From contig NYWX01000042.1 in assembly GCA_002685275.1 (NCBI GenBank), positions 1-48,316 on the forward strand: a stretch of 48,316 nt of DNA, read 5' to 3'. The translations under genes were made by a program, and so were the position numbers. Of this stretch, positions 36,388-45,986 are shown piece by piece (the stretch's first letter is position 1; every line of letters starts with the position of its first letter). The DNA comes from Gammaproteobacteria bacterium (GTDB lineage Bacteria; Pseudomonadota; Gammaproteobacteria; Woeseiales; Woeseiaceae). The notes below the pieces were generated by a model. The model was given only the letters and a program-made list of their open reading frames with translations, did not search any database and was not told the origin of the DNA.

Positions 36388-37923
36388 ATGAAAATTGGGA
36401 TTCCAAGAGAAATTCATAATGGAGAGCAACGAGTTGCAACAACACCAGATGTAGCTGCTCAACTCATCAAGATTGGTTATGAGGTAGCAGTTGAATCACA
36501 GGCAGGCGCTACAGCTAATTTTCCAGATAATTTCTACAAAGCCGCTGGCTGCGAAATTACAACAGCAGATAATATTTGGTCAAAATCTCAGATAATTCTT
36601 AAAGTAAGAGCGCCAGAAGGCGCTGAAACTATTAAATTAGCTGATGGTCAAACTTTAATTAGTTTTATATGGCCTGCGCAAAATCCTGAACTTTTGAAAG
36701 AATTAACAGATCGCGGTGTAACCGCAATCGCAATGGATAGTGTTCCAAGGATATCTCGTGCACAAAAAATGGATGCACTTAGTTCCATGGCAAATATTGC
36801 TGGTTATCGCGCAATTGTTGAAGCTGCCCAACATTTTGGACGTTTTTTTACTGGTCAAATTACAGCTGCTGGTAGAGTGCCACCTGCTATAGTCATGGTT
36901 ATTGGAGCGGGTGTTGCCGGTCTTGCAGCTATTGGTGCAGCCAAAAGTATGGGTGCAATTGTTCGTGCATTTGATACTCGGCCAGAAGTAAAAGAGCAAG
37001 TTGAAAGCATGGATGCTGATTTTTTGATGCTAGATTTTGAAGAAGATGAAGATGGTTCTGGTGAGGGCGGTTATGCCAAAACAATGAGTAAAGAATTTAT
37101 TGATGCAGAGATGGCGCTATTTAGAGAGCAAGCTAAAGAAGTTGATATCATTATCACCACCGCATTAATCCCAGGGCGACCAGCACCTAAATTAATTCTT
37201 GCTGATATGGTCCATTCAATGAAAGATGGTGGTGTCATAATTGATCTTGCAGCAGAACAAGGTGGCAATTGTGAGTTAACTGAAGCTGATAAAATTATAA
37301 AGACAAAAAATGGTGTTTCTATAGTTGGCTACACAGATTTACCAAGTAGAATGGCAGCACAGTCAAGTCAGTTATATGCAACTAACTTACGTCATTTACT
37401 AACTGACATGACACCAGATAAGGATGGAAAGATTGTAAATAATTTTGATGATGAAGTCGTTAGAGGTGCGACAATTTGCAAAGAAGGTAAAGTCACCTTT
37501 CCACCACCTGCTCCAAAAATTTCAGCAGCACCTAAGGCAATTGAAACAAATCCAGTACCAGAAGTAGTTGCAGAAAAACCATCTACCGTAGGTCCTATTA
37601 TAGCCATGATTATAAGCGGTCTTGTCTTGCTCGGGCTTGGAGCAGTTTTACCAGAATCTTTTATGTCTCATTTTAGAGTATTTGTATTAGCTTGTTTTGT
37701 TGGTTATATGGTTATTTGGAATGTTTCACCTGCATTACACACGCCCTTGATGAGTGTGACTAATGCAATATCAAGCATAATTGTAATTGGGGCTTTATTA
37801 CAAATTAGCTCAGTTAATGAGACGATTATGTGGATTGCAGCAATAACAGTACTCTTAACAAGTATTAATATAGCGGGCGGCTTTGCAGTTACTCATCGCA
37901 TGCTCGAAATGTTCCGTAAGTGA
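36388..37923 (+). CDS. pntA: NAD(P) transhydrogenase subunit alpha
   Basis: The 511-residue NAD(H)-binding subunit of the proton-translocating transhydrogenase, which drives NADPH formation with proton motive force. The start at 36388 ([20 protein letters not shown]) has GGAG 7 bases upstream; an earlier in-frame ATG would add foreign residues. The nucleotide loop is [15 protein letters not shown], then [15 protein letters not shown], and four transmembrane helices fill the C-terminus (about 425-510). It is undivided as in E. coli, not split into two alpha chains. It is followed by pntB after 10 bases. Confidence 0.95.
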   Translation: MKIGIPREIHNGEQRVATTPDVAAQLIKIGYEVAVESQAGATANFPDNFYKAAGCEITTADNIWSKSQIILKVRAPEGAETIKLADGQTLISFIWPAQNPELLKELTDRGVTAIAMDSVPRISRAQKMDALSSMANIAGYRAIVEAAQHFGRFFTGQITAAGRVPPAIVMVIGAGVAGLAAIGAAKSMGAIVRAFDTRPEVKEQVESMDADFLMLDFEEDEDGSGEGGYAKTMSKEFIDAEMALFREQAKEVDIIITTALIPGRPAPKLILADMVHSMKDGGVIIDLAAEQGGNCELTEADKIIKTKNGVSIVGYTDLPSRMAAQSSQLYATNLRHLLTDMTPDKDGKIVNNFDDEVVRGATICKEGKVTFPPPAPKISAAPKAIETNPVPEVVAEKPSTVGPIIAMIISGLVLLGLGAVLPESFMSHFRVFVLACFVGYMVIWNVSPALHTPLMSVTNAISSIIVIGALLQISSVNETIMWIAAITVLLTSINIAGGFAVTHRMLEMFRK

Positions 37924-37933
37924 GGTTGAAATG

Positions 37934-39334
37934 ATGAGTCAAGGTATAGTTACGATGTCGTACATCATTGCGATAATTCTTTTTATTCTGGCATTAGGCG
38001 GCCTGTCTAATCAAGAAACTGCGCGGCGTGGTAACTGGTATGGCATCATTGGCATGACCATTGCTCTTTTAGCGACAATTCTTGGTGTTGTAGAACGACA
38101 TTTTGAAATATTAATAACAGCATTACTAATAGGGGGTAGTATAGGCGTCATACTTGCTCGCCGAGTTCAAATGACACAAATGCCAGAGCTTGTTGCAGTT
38201 CTGCATAGTCTTGTTGGTGCAGCAGCTGTTGCAGTTGGTTATGCAAGTTTTATGGACCCTAATAGGCTCATACTTTTTACCGGAACAGAGCTGACTATCC
38301 ATGATATCGAAACATACATTGGTATATTTATTGGAGCTATTACCTTTTCAGGTTCAGTTATTGCATTTGGAAAATTGTCGGGTCGCATAAGTGGAAAACC
38401 TCTCACCTTACCGGGCCGACATATTCTTAATTTAGGCCTCCTTTTTGGCACAATAATATTTTGTTTTAAATTTGTTTCACAATCTGCTGCAGGTAGCGGT
38501 ATCGAACCCTTGATTGTGATGACTTTGATAGCACTGCTTATTGGTATTCATATGGTAATGGCTATAGGTGGGGCTGATATGCCTGTTGTGGTGTCTATGT
38601 TGAATAGTTACTCTGGCTGGGCAGCTTCTGCCACAGGTTTTATGTTAGGAAATGATTTATTAATCGTCACGGGAGCTTTGGTTGGATCAAGTGGAGCAAT
38701 TTTAAGTTACATAATGTGTAAAGCAATGAATCGAAAATTTATTGCAGTAATTGCTGGTGGCTTTGGAACAAGCGGCGGAAATTCTTTAACAACAGGTCAA
38801 GAAGATCAGGGTGAGATTGATCCTATTGATATGCTTGAAGCAAGTAAGCTTCTGACTAATGCAAAAGAAGTCATGATAATTCCAGGTTATGGCATGGCAG
38901 TAGCACAAGCTCAACATACAGTGTACGAAATAACAAAGACATTACGAGCGAAAAACATCAATGTACGATTTGGTATTCATCCTGTCGCGGGTCGTATGCC
39001 AGGTCATATGAATGTCTTATTGGCAGAAGCAAAAGTACCATATGATATTGTTTATGAGATGGATGAGATAAATGAAGATTTTCCGGAGGTTGATGTTTCA
39101 GTTATTATCGGTGCTAATGACATAGTTAATCCTTCAGCATTAACTGACCCCGATAGTCCAATTGCAGGAATGCCAGTACTCGAATGCTGGAAAGGTAAGA
39201 TATCAATTGTTTTGAAGCGCAGCATGGCAACTGGATATGCGGGTGTACAAAACCCACTCTTTTTTAAAGAAAATACCCGTATGTTATTCGGCGATGCTAA
39301 AGAAACACTAGATGAAGTTTTGAAGGCTCTATGA
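37934..39334 (+). CDS. pntB: NAD(P) transhydrogenase subunit beta
   Basis: The NADP(H)-binding subunit. The start is set at 37934 ([11 protein letters not shown]), which lines up with the E. coli MSGGLVT start; the ATG at 37931 just before it is equally close to GAGG. This gives 466 residues. Eight to nine transmembrane helices (to about 260) precede the NADP domain with [23 protein letters not shown] and [18 protein letters not shown]. It forms the membrane complex with pntA. Confidence 0.95.
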   Translation: MSQGIVTMSYIIAIILFILALGGLSNQETARRGNWYGIIGMTIALLATILGVVERHFEILITALLIGGSIGVILARRVQMTQMPELVAVLHSLVGAAAVAVGYASFMDPNRLILFTGTELTIHDIETYIGIFIGAITFSGSVIAFGKLSGRISGKPLTLPGRHILNLGLLFGTIIFCFKFVSQSAAGSGIEPLIVMTLIALLIGIHMVMAIGGADMPVVVSMLNSYSGWAASATGFMLGNDLLIVTGALVGSSGAILSYIMCKAMNRKFIAVIAGGFGTSGGNSLTTGQEDQGEIDPIDMLEASKLLTNAKEVMIIPGYGMAVAQAQHTVYEITKTLRAKNINVRFGIHPVAGRMPGHMNVLLAEAKVPYDIVYEMDEINEDFPEVDVSVIIGANDIVNPSALTDPDSPIAGMPVLECWKGKISIVLKRSMATGYAGVQNPLFFKENTRMLFGDAKETLDEVLKAL

Positions 39335-39370
39335 TTAAGCATAATCGACATCATTTTATGAGGATCAAAC

Positions 39371-39463
39371 ATGATCACTGGAATTGCATCAGAAATTTCA
39401 CAGCAGCTTTTAAAATCTGATTTTGTTGGAATGTCTTATAAAGTTATTTTGTGCAATATTTAA
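39371..39463 (+). CDS. possible 30-codon leader ORF overlapping the flap endonuclease gene
   Basis: ATG 39371 is preceded by GAGG at an ideal 7-base spacing and opens 30 codons to a TAA at 39461-39463, overlapping the next gene by 13 bases. That gene starts with a bare GTG and no ribosome site, so this small frame could deliver ribosomes to it. The peptide has no recognisable features. Confidence 0.4.
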   Translation: MITGIASEISQQLLKSDFVGMSYKVILCNI

Positions 39464-40356
39464 TTGATGCAAGTGTTTATGTTTTTCGTGCGCATTATTC
39501 AATGCCAGACGATATGGTTGATGTTAATGGCAACCCTATTAATGCATTTTATGGATTTTGCCGTTTCATCGGTGATTTTTTAGAAGGCACGTCGCCAGAA
39601 TACATTGCTGTGTTATTTGATGAAAGCATGACTGATTGTTTTCGTACCAAAATCTATCCTCAATATAAAGCGAATAGAGAGCCTGCTCCTCCAGAGCTAA
39701 TAAGGCAGTTTGAACAGTGTCGACGATTTATAAGAGCTCTTGGCTTAATGGAGCATAGCAGCCCAAAATACGAAGCCGACGATCTAATTGGCACATTAGT
39801 TCATCATGGCCGTCGAAATGGCCGACCATCTACTATTGTGACGCGAGATAAAGATCTCACTCAATTGTTAGAAAAAGATGATTTCTTTTGGGATTTTGCC
39901 GGAAAAGGTAAATTGGGCTATGAAAAAATTATTGATTCATTTGGTGTGTGGCCAGAACAAATAGCAGATTTCCTCGCTTTAGCAGGTGATGCTGTTGATA
40001 ACATTAAGGGTGTACCAGGTGTTGGAAAAAAAACTGCGATATCTTTATTAAGACACTTTAGTGATTTAAATAGCATTTATAAAAATTTAGATAGAGTTCA
40101 AGAATTAAATATTAGGGGATCTAAGACTCTTGGTGAAAAACTCTATCGTCATAAAAAAGATGCATATCTTGCAAGACAATTAACGGGTATTGCATGCGAT
40201 GCACCAATGGTTAGTGTTGAGCAACTTCTGAGGCCTTCCATACCAAAGCTTAAGGAAATTAATGAACTATTTGACGAAACTGGAGTCGGGACAGCCCTAC
40301 GTCGTCAAGCTGAACGTGTTTCTAAAATCTATATTAAAAAAAATGAAAATACCTGA
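39451..40356 (+). CDS. 5'-3' exonuclease of the flap-endonuclease (Xni/PolI N-terminal) family
   Basis: 301 residues with the PIN-like nuclease core: YLIDASVYVFRAH with the first metal-binding aspartate, AVLFDESMTDCFR, YPQYKANR, YEADDLIGTL and VTRDKDLTQLL. The helix-three-turn DNA-binding motif GVPGVGKKTAISLL follows. It is a stand-alone protein without the polymerase part, resembling the version found in xanthomonad-type gammaproteobacteria. The only possible start is GTG at 39451, because a TAA in frame lies 9 bases upstream. The end overlaps the kinase gene by 14 bases. Confidence 0.88.
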   Translation: MQYLIDASVYVFRAHYSMPDDMVDVNGNPINAFYGFCRFIGDFLEGTSPEYIAVLFDESMTDCFRTKIYPQYKANREPAPPELIRQFEQCRRFIRALGLMEHSSPKYEADDLIGTLVHHGRRNGRPSTIVTRDKDLTQLLEKDDFFWDFAGKGKLGYEKIIDSFGVWPEQIADFLALAGDAVDNIKGVPGVGKKTAISLLRHFSDLNSIYKNLDRVQELNIRGSKTLGEKLYRHKKDAYLARQLTGIACDAPMVSVEQLLRPSIPKLKEINELFDETGVGTALRRQAERVSKIYIKKNENT

Positions 40357-41203
40357 CTGGGATTACATTTTTAATCAATTAAACTGCAGCGGTACTCCTG
40401 TCCCTATTTGTCAAAATAATGGGATCGCTAGCTCAACTTGGAAACTTCGTAGTAATAACATGGACCTCTTTATTAAGACATGTTCAGTTAATTTTAATGA
40501 AATTTTTTCAGCAGAAGTTGATGGTTTATTGGAAATTTCTAAAACAGATTCAGTTAGAGTTCCTGAAGTTATCGGATTTGGAAAAACAGATTCTGAAAAT
40601 TATTTAGCACTCGAATGGATTGATATTAAATCACCAAATAAGATTATTGAAGCTTCTTTTGGAGAGCAACTTGCTGAATTACATAGAACAACTTCTAAAA
40701 ATTTTGGTTGGTTTCGAGATAACACTATAGGGCTAACCCCACAAATAAATAATTCTTCGAAAGATTGGGTTAATTTTTTTAGAGAAAATCGTCTTCAATA
40801 TCAATTGAAACTAGCTTATGACAATGGATTTTCAGGAAAGTTGCAGCAGCTTGGAGCTATTCTCATAGAACAATTACCTTTGTATTTTGATTCCAGTAAG
40901 ATCGAGCCATCATTGCTTCATGGAGACCTTTGGGCTGGAAATTGGGGTAGCTATATGGAGAGTCCCATAGTATTTGACCCTGCAGTTTATTTTGGTGATA
41001 GAGAGACTGACTTAGCAATGACAATGCTGTTTGGAGGTTTTGGAAAAAATTTTTACGAAGCTTATGAGTCTTGCTGGCCATTGCGTCAAGGGCACCAGAA
41101 AAGACTTAAAATTTATCAACTCTATCATGTGCTTAATCATCTAAATCTTTTTGGTCCAACATATTTAAAGCCCGCAATAAATCTTTTAAATAAAATACTC
41201 TAA
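40343..41203 (+). CDS. fructosamine kinase family protein
   Basis: A 286-residue kinase of the aminoglycoside-phosphotransferase fold, with start ATG 40343 (MKIPDWDYIF). Family marks are SSTWKLRSNN for the nucleotide loop, ALEWID at the hinge, the catalytic LLHGDLWAGNWG and the metal-binding DPAVYFGDRETDLAMT. Fructosamine kinases phosphorylate ketoamines so that glycated proteins or amines can be repaired. It is translationally coupled to the nuclease gene upstream. Confidence 0.88.
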   Translation: MKIPDWDYIFNQLNCSGTPVPICQNNGIASSTWKLRSNNMDLFIKTCSVNFNEIFSAEVDGLLEISKTDSVRVPEVIGFGKTDSENYLALEWIDIKSPNKIIEASFGEQLAELHRTTSKNFGWFRDNTIGLTPQINNSSKDWVNFFRENRLQYQLKLAYDNGFSGKLQQLGAILIEQLPLYFDSSKIEPSLLHGDLWAGNWGSYMESPIVFDPAVYFGDRETDLAMTMLFGGFGKNFYEAYESCWPLRQGHQKRLKIYQLYHVLNHLNLFGPTYLKPAINLLNKIL

Positions 41204-41244
41204 AATCCTGTTGAGATATTTTATAAATAAACGGAGATTAACTA

Positions 41245-41781
41245 ATGTTTTATTTTTTAAAAGCATTGATATTAACAATTTCTCTTCCTTCATCTATCCA
41301 TGCTGCTGAAATGATATTTGGCGAGGAGCAATTAGATAATGGAATAAAAGTCATTTTTGAAGCAGCCCCTAGAGATAAGATTTTTCCACAAAATAAATTT
41401 CTCGAAGAAAATAAAACTGATATACATATAGAAATGTTAATTAATTGGTCTAAAGATAGTCCCAAAGGATCGCCTGATGGTGGATTTATTCCTTATTTGG
41501 ATGTAATTGCAACAATAAAAAATTTAAATGGAAATCTTCTTAAAGTAAAACTTACTCCTCATTTAAACATTACAGATAATTTTCATTATGCACAAAATAT
41601 AAAGTTACCTGGAAAAACTGATGATCTTTATGATGTGATAATTGAAATTAAACCACCATCAGGTAGAGATCTTGGAATCCATCTTGATTGGAAGAAAAAG
41701 TTTAATTTTTTAATTAAAGAACGCAAATTTTCATATGAAAAACTATCTTTCAAAGCAATAAGCTTAGAATCTAGAAGGTAA
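41245..41781 (+). CDS. periplasmic metal-binding protein of the P19/Tp34 (iron transport) family
   Basis: 178 residues with a signal peptide (cleavage likely after SIHA, residue 20). The mature part follows the P19/Tp34 pattern: a DIHIE strand (H61, E63), GGFIPYLDV, a PHLNITDNFHYAQNI segment (H106, H114), PPSGRDLGIHLDW (H146). In relatives these positions bind copper and iron, and the gene sits beside an Ftr1-type iron permease. Here no permease is nearby, and the usual methionine ligand segment is altered. The family call is by pattern and moderately sure. Confidence 0.6.
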   Translation: MFYFLKALILTISLPSSIHAAEMIFGEEQLDNGIKVIFEAAPRDKIFPQNKFLEENKTDIHIEMLINWSKDSPKGSPDGGFIPYLDVIATIKNLNGNLLKVKLTPHLNITDNFHYAQNIKLPGKTDDLYDVIIEIKPPSGRDLGIHLDWKKKFNFLIKERKFSYEKLSFKAISLESRR

Positions 41782-41783
41782 AA

Positions 41784-43073
41784 TTATTTTTCAGTTTCCA
41801 TAATAGCTGTAACCCCCATTCCTCCTGCTGTACAAACTGAAATTAGACCTCGACCCGAACCTTTTTCATTAAGTAGTTTGGCCATTGTTGCTACAATTCT
41901 GGCACCAGTTGCCGCAAATGGATGACCAATTGCAATACTCCCACCTTTAATGTTGAGTCTATTAAAATCAATAGATCCCATAGGCTCATTTCTTTCAAGC
42001 TTGCTGCGACAAAAATCTTCAGATTTCCATGATTCTAGTGTTGCTAATGTTTGTGCGGCAAAAGCTTCATGTATCTCGTAAAAATCAAAATCTTGAAGTT
42101 TTAGATTTGCTTTCTTTAGCATATCTGAAACTGCATAAGCTGGCGCCATTAACAGACCTTCATCATCAACAAAATTAACTGCACTAGCTTGGACGAATGT
42201 AAGATATGCCATTATTGGTAATTTTTTCTCTTTAGCCCATTCCTCTGATGCTAAAAGAACCGCTGCGGCACCATCAGTCAGGGGTGTGCTATTTCCAGCA
42301 GTCATGGTCCCATTGTTACTTTTATCAAAAACAGGTTTGAGCATGGAAAGCTTATCTAGTGTTGTATCACTACGAATATTATTATCTTTTTCTACTCCGT
42401 TAAAAGGGACCACTAAATCATTAAACCAACCTGCCTCATAAGCCGCCGCCGCCTTGCAATGGCTATTAAATGCTAGTTGATCCTGGTTTTTGCGATCAAT
42501 GTTCCAAGTCTTTGCCATTAATTCTGTGCTTTCACCCATGGATAGTCCGGTTTGAGGCTCTGAAACACCCGGAAATTGTGGTTTAAAATGTTTTGGCCGA
42601 ATCTTTAAAACTGACTTAATACGATCTATAGGCGATCTTGCACAATGAATCTCCATTAGGAGATTACGATATTCCGCTGGGTAAACCACTGGTGTATCAC
42701 TAATGCTGTCTGTACCACCTGCTATGCCAGAATCAATTTGACCTAGTGAAATTTTATTTGCTATTAATATAGCTGCTTCAAGACTTGTTCCACACGCACG
42801 CTGTAAATCAAATGCTGGAGTTCTCATAGATAAGCCACACTCAATAACACTCTCTCTAGCGAGATTCCAATCATTTGAATGCTTTATTAGAGCACCTAGA
42901 GCAACTTCTCCAAGGGCTTCATTTCTAAGGTCATACTTTTCCACTAAACCTTTAAGTGCAGCAGACATCAGATCTTTATTTGTACATTTTTTGTAAGCCG
43001 AATGGGATCTACAAAAAGGAGTTCGTATACCACCTATTACTGCGACTCGTTTCGATTGTTGATTGTGCAGCAT
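41784..43073 (-). CDS. thiolase, FadI-like acetyl-CoA acyltransferase
   Basis: A 429-residue thiolase for the last step of fatty acid beta-oxidation. The acyl-accepting cysteine is C94 (RACGTSLEAA). The other catalytic motifs are EIHEAFAAQTLA, GHPFAATGARI and CTAGGMGV near the C-terminus. Sequence blocks such as NNIRSDTTLDKLSMLKPVF resemble E. coli FadI more than FadA. The hydratase/dehydrogenase partner (fadJ) is not in the window. It converges with the P19-like gene (2-base gap) and is divergent from the MATE gene. Confidence 0.88.
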   Translation of the reverse strand: MLHNQQSKRVAVIGGIRTPFCRSHSAYKKCTNKDLMSAALKGLVEKYDLRNEALGEVALGALIKHSNDWNLARESVIECGLSMRTPAFDLQRACGTSLEAAILIANKISLGQIDSGIAGGTDSISDTPVVYPAEYRNLLMEIHCARSPIDRIKSVLKIRPKHFKPQFPGVSEPQTGLSMGESTELMAKTWNIDRKNQDQLAFNSHCKAAAAYEAGWFNDLVVPFNGVEKDNNIRSDTTLDKLSMLKPVFDKSNNGTMTAGNSTPLTDGAAAVLLASEEWAKEKKLPIMAYLTFVQASAVNFVDDEGLLMAPAYAVSDMLKKANLKLQDFDFYEIHEAFAAQTLATLESWKSEDFCRSKLERNEPMGSIDFNRLNIKGGSIAIGHPFAATGARIVATMAKLLNEKGSGRGLISVCTAGGMGVTAIMETEK

Positions 43074-43154
43074 ATTTTTTCTCCCTAATGGTTTATCACT
43101 AAATTTTTAAATTAAATAGCACTCAAAAGCTAAATCGTAAGTTAACATACACTA

Positions 43155-44507
43155 ATGAATATAATTAGTCTTAAAGAATACAAAACACAAATAAAGACTT
43201 TATTACTTATTGGCGGACCATTGATAGTAAATAATCTATCAATAGCTGGAATTGCTTTTGCAGATGCTGTTATGGCAGGAAGTATTGGCGCTAGAGAATT
43301 GGCTGCAGTAGCTGTTGGAAGTAGTTTTTGGTTTGTTGGGTTTTTATTTTGTCTTGGTGTATTAATGGCGTTATCGCCCATAGTAGCAAGGCATTTTGGT
43401 GCAGGAAATTATGCTCTCATCGGTCGTTATATGCGGCAGGGGATTTATTTGGGTGTAATTTTAAGTATTCCAATATTATTGTTAGGACAATTTGCCGCTG
43501 CACCTTTATTAGAATATTTTGGCATTGATCCCGAATTTCGTGAAATGACTGTTGGTTATGTTAATGCTGTTACATTTGGCGCCCCAGCAATCTTTGTTTT
43601 TTTAGCACTACGCTTTATGACCGAAGGAATTGGTTATTTACGACCAATAATTTACACATCATTATTTTCATTGATCTGTAATGTTTTTCTTAACTATGTC
43701 CTGATGTTTGGCCACTTTGGTTTTCCAGCACTAGGAGCAGTTGGTTGCGGCTATGCAAGTGCTATTACAATGTGGATTATTATGTTTTTTCTAATCTGGT
43801 TTGTAGTTAGAAATAAATATTATCAACAATTTGACCTTTTTTCACGAGCTGCGCCACTAAGATTTGATGTATTTAGAGAAATTATTTTTCTAGGTGTTCC
43901 AATTGCAATTACCATAACTGCTGAGGCTGGTCTCTTTTCTGCTATCACCATTCTGATGGGAACTCGCGGTACAGATATTGCTGCTGCCCACCAAATAGCT
44001 ATTAATTTTGCATCAACAACTTTTATGATCCCACTATCTTTAAGTGGTGCAACTACCGTATTAGTGGGCCAATTAATTGGCGCAGGTAAATTGCGTGAAG
44101 CTCAATATAGCGGTTGGCTAGGGATATTGTTTTGTACCTGTTTTATGGTTATTTCAGCAATTTTTTTATTTATATTTAGAGATTCTATTGTTGATCTTTA
44201 TACTGATGATGTTGATGTAATGGGCATAGCCGCTGGTTTGCTTTTAATGGCAGCTATATTTCAAATTGCCGATGGGATTCAAATTGGAGCTGCTGGAGCG
44301 TTGCGTGGTTACAAAGACACAGCAATGCCAATGGCAATAAATATTTTTGCTTTTTGGGTTATAGGTTTTCCATTGGCTTATTTGGCAGCGGTAACATACA
44401 AGGCGCCCCCTAAATATATATGGGCGGCACTTGTATTGGCTTTGACTTTAGGCGCCATCTTACTTACTTGGCGATATCTTGCTGTATCTAAAAAAAATAA
44501 TTATTAA
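43155..44507 (+). CDS. MATE family efflux transporter
   Basis: A 450-residue integral membrane protein with about twelve transmembrane helices in two similar halves. The family blocks are LIGGPLIVNNLSIAGIAFADAV, a GxxxALSPIVARHFGAG loop, and, in the second half, LSGATTVLVGQLIGAG. NorM-type MATE proteins export cationic drugs using sodium or proton gradients; the substrate here is unknown. No ribosome site is obvious before the ATG. It converges with gltD. Confidence 0.92.
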   Translation: MNIISLKEYKTQIKTLLLIGGPLIVNNLSIAGIAFADAVMAGSIGARELAAVAVGSSFWFVGFLFCLGVLMALSPIVARHFGAGNYALIGRYMRQGIYLGVILSIPILLLGQFAAAPLLEYFGIDPEFREMTVGYVNAVTFGAPAIFVFLALRFMTEGIGYLRPIIYTSLFSLICNVFLNYVLMFGHFGFPALGAVGCGYASAITMWIIMFFLIWFVVRNKYYQQFDLFSRAAPLRFDVFREIIFLGVPIAITITAEAGLFSAITILMGTRGTDIAAAHQIAINFASTTFMIPLSLSGATTVLVGQLIGAGKLREAQYSGWLGILFCTCFMVISAIFLFIFRDSIVDLYTDDVDVMGIAAGLLLMAAIFQIADGIQIGAAGALRGYKDTAMPMAINIFAFWVIGFPLAYLAAVTYKAPPKYIWAALVLALTLGAILLTWRYLAVSKKNNY

Positions 44508-44540
44508 TTACTTTTTTAATTAATAAATATATTATTTAAA

Positions 44541-45986
44541 TTAGACTGGCTTTGGTAAATCAGTGTAGCCCATTAGATGTTTATCAACTGCAGAAGCAAC
44601 GCTACGTCCTTCTGCAATTGCCCAAACGATTAAACTTTGTCCACGTCTCATATCTCCAGCAGCAAAAACACCATCAACACTTGTCATCCATGTAGTTGTA
44701 TCAGTTGCAACATTGCCACGGCTATCAAGCTCTAACCCTAACTGCTCAATCATGCCTGGTTTTTCTGGACCTAAGAATCCCATAGCTAATAAAGCTAGAT
44801 CACAAGGAAGTTCTTTTTCGCTTCCTTTGATTTCTTCAAAACTAATCTGACCATTATTGTTTTTCATTTCTACATCAACTACCTGAAGGGCTTTTACATT
44901 GCCTTTATCATCACCGACAAAGCGCTTTGTATTTACGGAATAAACTCTCTCAACACCTTCTTCATGTGCAGAAGCAGTTCTAAAAATTCTTGGCCACTCA
45001 GGCCAGGGGTTATCTTCACTTCTACTTTGTGGTGGCTTTGGCATAATTTCTAGTTGATGTACTGACTTGCAGCCTTGTCTATTAGATGTTCCTAAACAAT
45101 CAGCTCCTGTATCACCCCCGCCTATTATTATGACATGCTTATTTTTTGCACTTATAAAATCATCATTCTTTTCATCACCTTCGCAAAGTTTATTTTGCAT
45201 TGGCAAGAAATCCATCGCTTGATGGATACCTTTCAATTCACGACCTGATGTTTTCAAGTCTCTTGCATCACAGGCTCCTCCAGTGAGTATTAATGCATCA
45301 AAATCATTTTTTAAAGTTTCAATAGATAAATCTTTACCAACATGACTATTGGTTTTGAAAATAACACCTTCTGCTTCCATTTGATTTAATCTTCGATCGA
45401 TCTGTTTATTTTCCATCTTAAATTCTGGGATACCATATCGTAGAAGCCCACCTACACGATCATCTCTCTCAAACACAGTAACCTCATGACCTGCTCGAGC
45501 GAGTTGCTGTGCCGCAGCTAATCCGGCAGGCCCTGAACCAACAATTGCAATTTTTTTGCCCGTAAGAACTTCTGCTTGCTCAGGTCTAATCCACCCATTT
45601 TCCCAAGCTTTATCAATTATTGATAACTCTACAGCTTTGATTGAAACTGGATCATCATTAATCCCTAAGACACAAGAGCCTTCACAAGGTGCTGGACAAA
45701 GAGTACCTGTGAATTCAGGAAAATTATTAGTAGCATGCAAACGTTCAATCGCCTCCATCCACTGATCACGATAAACAAGATCGTTCCAATCGGGAATTAA
45801 ATTGCCAAGCGGACAGCCTTGGTGACAGAATGGAATTCCACAATCCATACAACGTGAAGCTTGAGTTTTAAGGGGTTTTACTGGCCAAGGTTTCATAACT
45901 TGGTTCCAGTCTTTAAGCCTTTGCTCTACAGGCCTGTACGGTTGTTGCTCTCTTTTAAACTCTATGAAGCCTGTTGGTTTACCCAT
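44541..45986 (-). CDS. gltD: glutamate synthase (NADPH) small subunit
   Basis: A 481-residue FAD- and NADPH-binding subunit that passes electrons to the large subunit. The N-terminal cysteine cluster motifs [16 protein letters not shown] and [12 protein letters not shown] hold 4Fe-4S clusters. FAD binding is at [20 protein letters not shown] and NADPH binding at [13 protein letters not shown]. The start overlaps the gltB stop by 8 bases, so the two subunits are made in a coupled way. Confidence 0.95.
   Translation of the reverse strand: MGKPTGFIEFKREQQPYRPVEQRLKDWNQVMKPWPVKPLKTQASRCMDCGIPFCHQGCPLGNLIPDWNDLVYRDQWMEAIERLHATNNFPEFTGTLCPAPCEGSCVLGINDDPVSIKAVELSIIDKAWENGWIRPEQAEVLTGKKIAIVGSGPAGLAAAQQLARAGHEVTVFERDDRVGGLLRYGIPEFKMENKQIDRRLNQMEAEGVIFKTNSHVGKDLSIETLKNDFDALILTGGACDARDLKTSGRELKGIHQAMDFLPMQNKLCEGDEKNDDFISAKNKHVIIIGGGDTGADCLGTSNRQGCKSVHQLEIMPKPPQSRSEDNPWPEWPRIFRTASAHEEGVERVYSVNTKRFVGDDKGNVKALQVVDVEMKNNNGQISFEEIKGSEKELPCDLALLAMGFLGPEKPGMIEQLGLELDSRGNVATDTTTWMTSVDGVFAAGDMRRGQSLIVWAIAEGRSVASAVDKHLMGYTDLPKPV

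Noticed and set aside
36703..36999. 98-residue minus-strand frame inside pntA
   Set aside because: Its low-complexity, Cys/Asn/Thr-rich composition is that of an antisense shadow of a conserved gene.
43142..43381. 79-residue minus-strand frame at the start of the MATE gene
   Set aside because: It is a shadow of the strongly conserved MATE coding sequence on the other strand.
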